Source: Sulfurimonas sp.
Lineage (GTDB): Bacteria > Campylobacterota > Campylobacteria > Campylobacterales > Sulfurimonadaceae
NCBI GenBank assembly: GCA_027066935.1
Contig: JAMOMX010000298.1
Span: forward strand, 1 to 9,538
DNA: 9,538 nucleotides
Direction of reading: 5' to 3'
The notes under the pieces are model-generated. The model searched no databases and was not told the origin of the DNA. It worked only from the letters and a program-made list of their open reading frames with translations. Shown piece by piece: positions 6,467-9,538 of the stretch. The stretch's first letter is position 1. Each line of letters begins with the position of its first letter. A program made the position numbers and the translations under genes.

Positions 6467-7545
6467 AAACTTTAGATGATTGTAGAGTAGTAATAGACAG
6501 TATAGACAATGAAATATTAAGCCTTTTAAATAAGAGAATGAAAGTTGTTGAAATAGTTGGTGAGATAAAAAATGAAGTTGGTGGAGCTATATATAGACCT
6601 GAGAGAGAAAAAGATATTATTGCACGATTAACTAAACTAAGTGCTAGAGATAAGGGACTTTTAAAAGAGAAAGCTATTGAAGCAATATTTTTAGAAATTT
6701 TTGCAGTATCTCGTAACTTAGAACTCCCAGAGAGAATTGCATATCTTGGACCTGAGGGTACTTTTACCCATCAAGCAGCTGAGAGTCGTTTTGGTGCAAT
6801 GAGTGATTATTTATCACTAGGTTCTATCCACTCTGTATTTAAAACACTTGAAGCTGGTCGTGCAAAATTTGGTGTTGTTCCTATTGAGAATTCTAAAGAT
6901 GGAATTGTTGGAGAGACACTTGATCTACTCTCAAAAAGCACTATGAAAATTGTAGCAGAGTTATATATGCCTATCCATGCATCATTTGCTACAAAAGCTA
7001 CAAAACTAGAAGATATAAACAAGATATATTCTAAAGACAAAGGTTTTGGTCAATGTAGAGAATTTTTACAAGAACATGGCTTTATTAATGTTGAACAAAT
7101 TCCTGTAGAGTCAACTGCAAAAGCAGCAATTCTTGCCGCAAAAGACCCAAGTTCAGCAGCAATATGTTCTCATATCGCTGCAAAACTTTATGGATTACCA
7201 ACGATGTTTGAAAATATTGAAGATGAACATGACAGTTCTACTAGATTCATTATTTTAAGTGATTTTAAAAATGCTCGAAGCGAACATGATAAAACTTCTA
7301 TCTTAGTAAAACTCCAAGATGCTGGGGAAGCAGGAGCGCTTGTCCATTTTTTACAAGATTTTGATAACGAAAATATAAACTTATCTAAAATAGAATCTCG
7401 CCCATCAAAAGATAAAAATGGTTTTGGATATTGGTTTTATATAGATTTTTATGGACATATCGATGATGCGCCAATTCAAAGAGTTTTAGCAAGGCATGAT
7501 GGTGAAGTGACCTGGCTTGGAAGTTATGTAAAGGGTAAAGATTGA
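6463..7545 (+). CDS. pheA: Bifunctional chorismate mutase / prephenate dehydratase (P-protein)
   Basis: Converts chorismate to prephenate and then to phenylpyruvate, the committed route to phenylalanine. The 360 residues hold three domains: AroQ-type chorismate mutase (about 1-88; CRVVIDSIDNEILSLLNKR with Arg8, Arg25 and Lys36), prephenate dehydratase (about 91-268; LGPEGTFTHQAA at 95-106, ENSKDGIVGETLDLL at 142-156 and the catalytic SSTRFIIL at 258-265) and a C-terminal ACT domain (about 277-357; GALVHFL at 291-297 and ESRPSK at 311-316). GALxxxL and ESRP are the known phenylalanine-binding motifs, so feedback inhibition by Phe is expected. AGAGGA lies five bases before ATG. The stop overlaps the hisC start as TTGA. 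All catalytic motifs look intact. Confidence 0.96.
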   Translation: MKTLDDCRVVIDSIDNEILSLLNKRMKVVEIVGEIKNEVGGAIYRPEREKDIIARLTKLSARDKGLLKEKAIEAIFLEIFAVSRNLELPERIAYLGPEGTFTHQAAESRFGAMSDYLSLGSIHSVFKTLEAGRAKFGVVPIENSKDGIVGETLDLLSKSTMKIVAELYMPIHASFATKATKLEDINKIYSKDKGFGQCREFLQEHGFINVEQIPVESTAKAAILAAKDPSSAAICSHIAAKLYGLPTMFENIEDEHDSSTRFIILSDFKNARSEHDKTSILVKLQDAGEAGALVHFLQDFDNENINLSKIESRPSKDKNGFGYWFYIDFYGHIDDAPIQRVLARHDGEVTWLGSYVKGKD

Positions 7546-8636
7546 AATTTAATAAAAATTTAGAAGGTATAAAAATATACGAAGCTGGTAAACCAATAGA
7601 GCTTGTAGTCCGAGAGTTTGGCATAAAACCACAAGACATTATAAAGCTAGCGTCAAATGAAAACCCACTTGGCTGCTCAAAAAAAGTGCAAGAGGGTGTG
7701 TCTAAAATTATCTCAAAGATGTCAATGTACCCTGATGATAGTATGATAAAGCTAAAGGATGCTCTTTGTAGCCGTTTTAATACTGAGCATAAAAATTTAA
7801 TTATTGGAGCTGGTAGCGATCAAGTTATAGAGTTTTTAATCCATGCAAAATCTAATTCAAGTTCAAAAATACTAATAAATAGTATAACTTTTGCAATGTA
7901 TGAAATATATGCTAAACATGTAGGTGCAAAAATCATTAGAACATCTTCACAAAAACATGACTTAGATGAATTTTATGAGTTATATAAACAAGAAAAACCA
8001 TCTATAATATTTTTATGTACACCAAATAATCCAACAGGGGATGCAATAGATACAAGTTCTTTAATGCAATTTATATCTAAGATAGATAATGACACCTTAG
8101 TGGTAGTAGATGGTGCTTATATGGAGTATGCAATTGCTAAAGATAAGACAAAGTCATTGGAGCCAAGAGAGTTAATAAAAAAGTTTGATAATGTAATATA
8201 TTTAGGTACATTTTCAAAAGCTTATGGGCTTGGTGGTATGCGTGTAGGGTATGGAATAGCAGATGAAAAAATTATAAAAGAGCTAACTAAACTTCGCCCA
8301 CCTTTTAATATAACTACACTCTCTTTAGAAGCAGCAAGCATTGCGTGTAAAGATGAAGAGTTTGTAAAAAAAAGTATAAAACTAAATTATGATGAGATGA
8401 AACGTTATGAGAGTTTTGCAAAAGAGCAAAAAATAGATATAATTAACAGTTATACAAATTTTGTCACTTTATGTTTTAATGATACTAAAAATTCAACAGA
8501 AATTTCTAATAATCTTTTAAAAAAAGGGATGATTGTTAGAGACTTAAGTGGTTATGGAATCAATGCAATTAGGGTTACAGTGGGTTTAAGTGAACAAAAT
8601 GATAGATTTTTTGAGCTTATGTCAGAGTATCTATAA
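7542..8636 (+). CDS. hisC: Histidinol-phosphate / aromatic aminotransferase
   Basis: PLP fold type I aminotransferase that makes L-histidinol phosphate from imidazole-acetol phosphate; many HisC proteins also transaminate phenylpyruvate and 4-hydroxyphenylpyruvate. The 364 residues are full length. Motifs: KLASNENPLG (35-44), PNNPTG with Asn163 (161-166), VVDGAYMEY with Asp190 and Tyr193, PLP Lys226 in TFSKAYGLGGMRVGYG and substrate-carboxylate Arg344 in AIRVTVG. The start is TTG at 7542, chosen because it overlaps the pheA stop (TTGA), has AAAGGG six bases upstream (7530-7535), and gives the usual N-terminus leading into KIYEAGKPIELVVREFG. Tight coupling to pheA suggests it may complete phenylalanine synthesis as well as serving histidine synthesis; that is inference. 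Confidence 0.93.
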   Translation: MKFNKNLEGIKIYEAGKPIELVVREFGIKPQDIIKLASNENPLGCSKKVQEGVSKIISKMSMYPDDSMIKLKDALCSRFNTEHKNLIIGAGSDQVIEFLIHAKSNSSSKILINSITFAMYEIYAKHVGAKIIRTSSQKHDLDEFYELYKQEKPSIIFLCTPNNPTGDAIDTSSLMQFISKIDNDTLVVVDGAYMEYAIAKDKTKSLEPRELIKKFDNVIYLGTFSKAYGLGGMRVGYGIADEKIIKELTKLRPPFNITTLSLEAASIACKDEEFVKKSIKLNYDEMKRYESFAKEQKIDIINSYTNFVTLCFNDTKNSTEISNNLLKKGMIVRDLSGYGINAIRVTVGLSEQNDRFFELMSEYL

Positions 8637-8637
8637 T
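8611..8637 (+). promoter_or_regulatory. Possible promoter for fliF at the end of hisC
   Basis: TATAAT at 8632-8637 overlaps the hisC stop codon. TTGAGC at 8611-8616 is a partial -35, but the 15-base spacer is short. Transcription would begin near 8644, leaving only about ten bases before the fliF ATG, and AT-rich coding ends produce such words by chance. If real, it lets flagellar genes be expressed apart from the biosynthetic operon. No sigma-54 (GG-N10-GC) or sigma-28 site is seen here. Confidence 0.3.
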
Positions 8638-8654
8638 TAATAAACGGGAATTAA

Positions 8655-9538
8655 ATGAATTTTAATGCACTATTTTCACAACTTGTTGTTTTATATGCAA
8701 AGCTTACTAAAAACCAGCGTATAATAATTGCTAGTGCTATAGTTGGAATTATCGCATTTTTAGTTTTTTTAATTGTATATACATCTAAAGATAGTTCTAA
8801 AGATAGATATGAGGTGTTATTTAATTCTCTTAGTTCCGCTGATGCTGCAAAAATTATAGATAAATTAGAAAAAGATAATGTTCCATATAAACTAGAAGAT
8901 AACAACATTATTAAAGTTCCAAGAAGTATAGTTTATAAAGAAAGAATCTCTATTGCCTCACTTGGAATTCCAAAAGATAGTGATGGTGTTGGATATGAAC
9001 TTTTTGATACTCAAGAGTTTGGAGCTACATCATTTGATCAAGATGTAAAATATTTAAGAGCTATAGAGGGTGAACTCTCAAGAACTATTTCAGCATTAAG
9101 ACCTGTTGAGAGTGCAAGTGTCTCTTTAGCACTCCCAAAAGATTCTCTTTTTATTCAAAAAGAGATAGATACAACAGCTTCAGTTATGATAAATTTGGTT
9201 GATGGTCGAACTCTCTCTTTTAAACAAATTCGTGGAATTAAAAATTTAATTTCAGCAGCAGTTCCAAAATTAAGATCAGAAAATGTGATGTTGATAGATA
9301 GTGAGGGGGAGACACTAGGTGATGAAGAAGAGGGTGCACAGATGAGTGAACTCTCAATAATTCAACAAAAATATAAAAATAAAGAAGAGAGAAAAAAACA
9401 GAAAAAAATCATAGAGGTAATTTCACCATTTGTAGGTGGTTCTAAAAAAGTTGTAGCACAAGTTACAATAGAATTTGATTTTAGTATTAAAAATTCAACC
9501 TCTGAAATATATGATCCAGAAAATGTAGTTAGAAGTGA
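8655..9538 (+). CDS. fliF: Flagellar MS-ring protein FliF, 3'-truncated by the window edge
   Basis: FliF forms the inner-membrane MS ring on which the flagellar rotor, C ring and export gate assemble. The first 294 residues are visible with no stop before the window end; the whole family protein is around 550 residues, so roughly the second half, including the second membrane helix and FliG-binding tail, is missing. Seen are a first membrane helix (about 23-43), the YscJ/FliF ring-building domain (about 47-222, with YEVLFNSLSSADAAKI, GYELFDTQEFGAT, YLRAIEGELSRTI and VSLALPKDSLF), a charged linker (about 223-250) and the start of the FliF C-terminal periplasmic domain. ATG 8655 has GGGA five bases upstream (8646-8649). 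It begins 18 bases after hisC and probably opens a flagellar operon. Confidence 0.96.
   Translation, partial: MNFNALFSQLVVLYAKLTKNQRIIIASAIVGIIAFLVFLIVYTSKDSSKDRYEVLFNSLSSADAAKIIDKLEKDNVPYKLEDNNIIKVPRSIVYKERISIASLGIPKDSDGVGYELFDTQEFGATSFDQDVKYLRAIEGELSRTISALRPVESASVSLALPKDSLFIQKEIDTTASVMINLVDGRTLSFKQIRGIKNLISAAVPKLRSENVMLIDSEGETLGDEEEGAQMSELSIIQQKYKNKEERKKQKKIIEVISPFVGGSKKVVAQVTIEFDFSIKNSTSEIYDPENVVRS

Noticed and set aside
7385..7639. Minus-strand ORF across the pheA-hisC junction
   Set aside because: Overlaps two confident genes, no recognisable domain or ribosome site.
8651..8908. Minus-strand ORF opposite the start of fliF
   Set aside because: Shadow of the fliF reading frame; hydrophobic look comes from the antisense of the FliF N-terminal region.

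Overview
The window is a dense, AT-rich stretch with every gene on the + strand. It reads as chromosomal core DNA of a member of the Campylobacterota (Epsilonproteobacteria). Protein resemblance and the gene order rplY-pth-lptG-like-lysA-HAD-pheA-hisC-fliF support this; from memory, the same order occurs around Cj0311-Cj0318 in Campylobacter jejuni. A pilT gene and the tal-pilT pair at the left end fit a free-living relative such as Sulfurimonas better than Campylobacter, but the genus is an inference. Codon use and base composition look uniform. I see no insertion sequence, prophage, CRISPR array, tRNA or rRNA.

Left part (1-2000): the 3' portion of a transaldolase gene (its start lies outside the window) overlaps by ATGA a gene for a PilT-type twitching ATPase whose AIRNLIRE-like motif is degenerate. 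Next block (2001-3159): a TATAAT promoter-like site precedes rplY (5S rRNA-binding protein L25, long Ctc/TL5 form), followed after 2 bases by pth (peptidyl-tRNA hydrolase), a translation pair. A second TATAAT site and a good ribosome binding site precede an LptF/LptG-family permease (3216-4286). After a 107-base AT-rich gap that holds a 9-bp inverted repeat comes lysA.

Right part (4394-9538): lysA (last step of lysine synthesis), a NagD-like HAD protein with Gln in place of the second motif-I Asp, a possible 27-codon small ORF, pheA (fused chorismate mutase/prephenate dehydratase/ACT) and hisC (PLP aminotransferase) are packed with gaps or overlaps of 1-4 bases. fliF (flagellar MS ring, cut by the window end) begins 18 bases after hisC. 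PheA makes phenylpyruvate, and the overlapping hisC could supply both the histidine-pathway and an aromatic transamination. The run into fliF suggests that amino-acid synthesis and early flagellar assembly share read-through transcription, possibly with an added promoter at the end of hisC.

No wholly new multi-gene system is evident. The items most worth a second look are the small ORF coupled to pheA, the lysA leader palindrome, the HAD motif-I substitution and the altered PilT motif.
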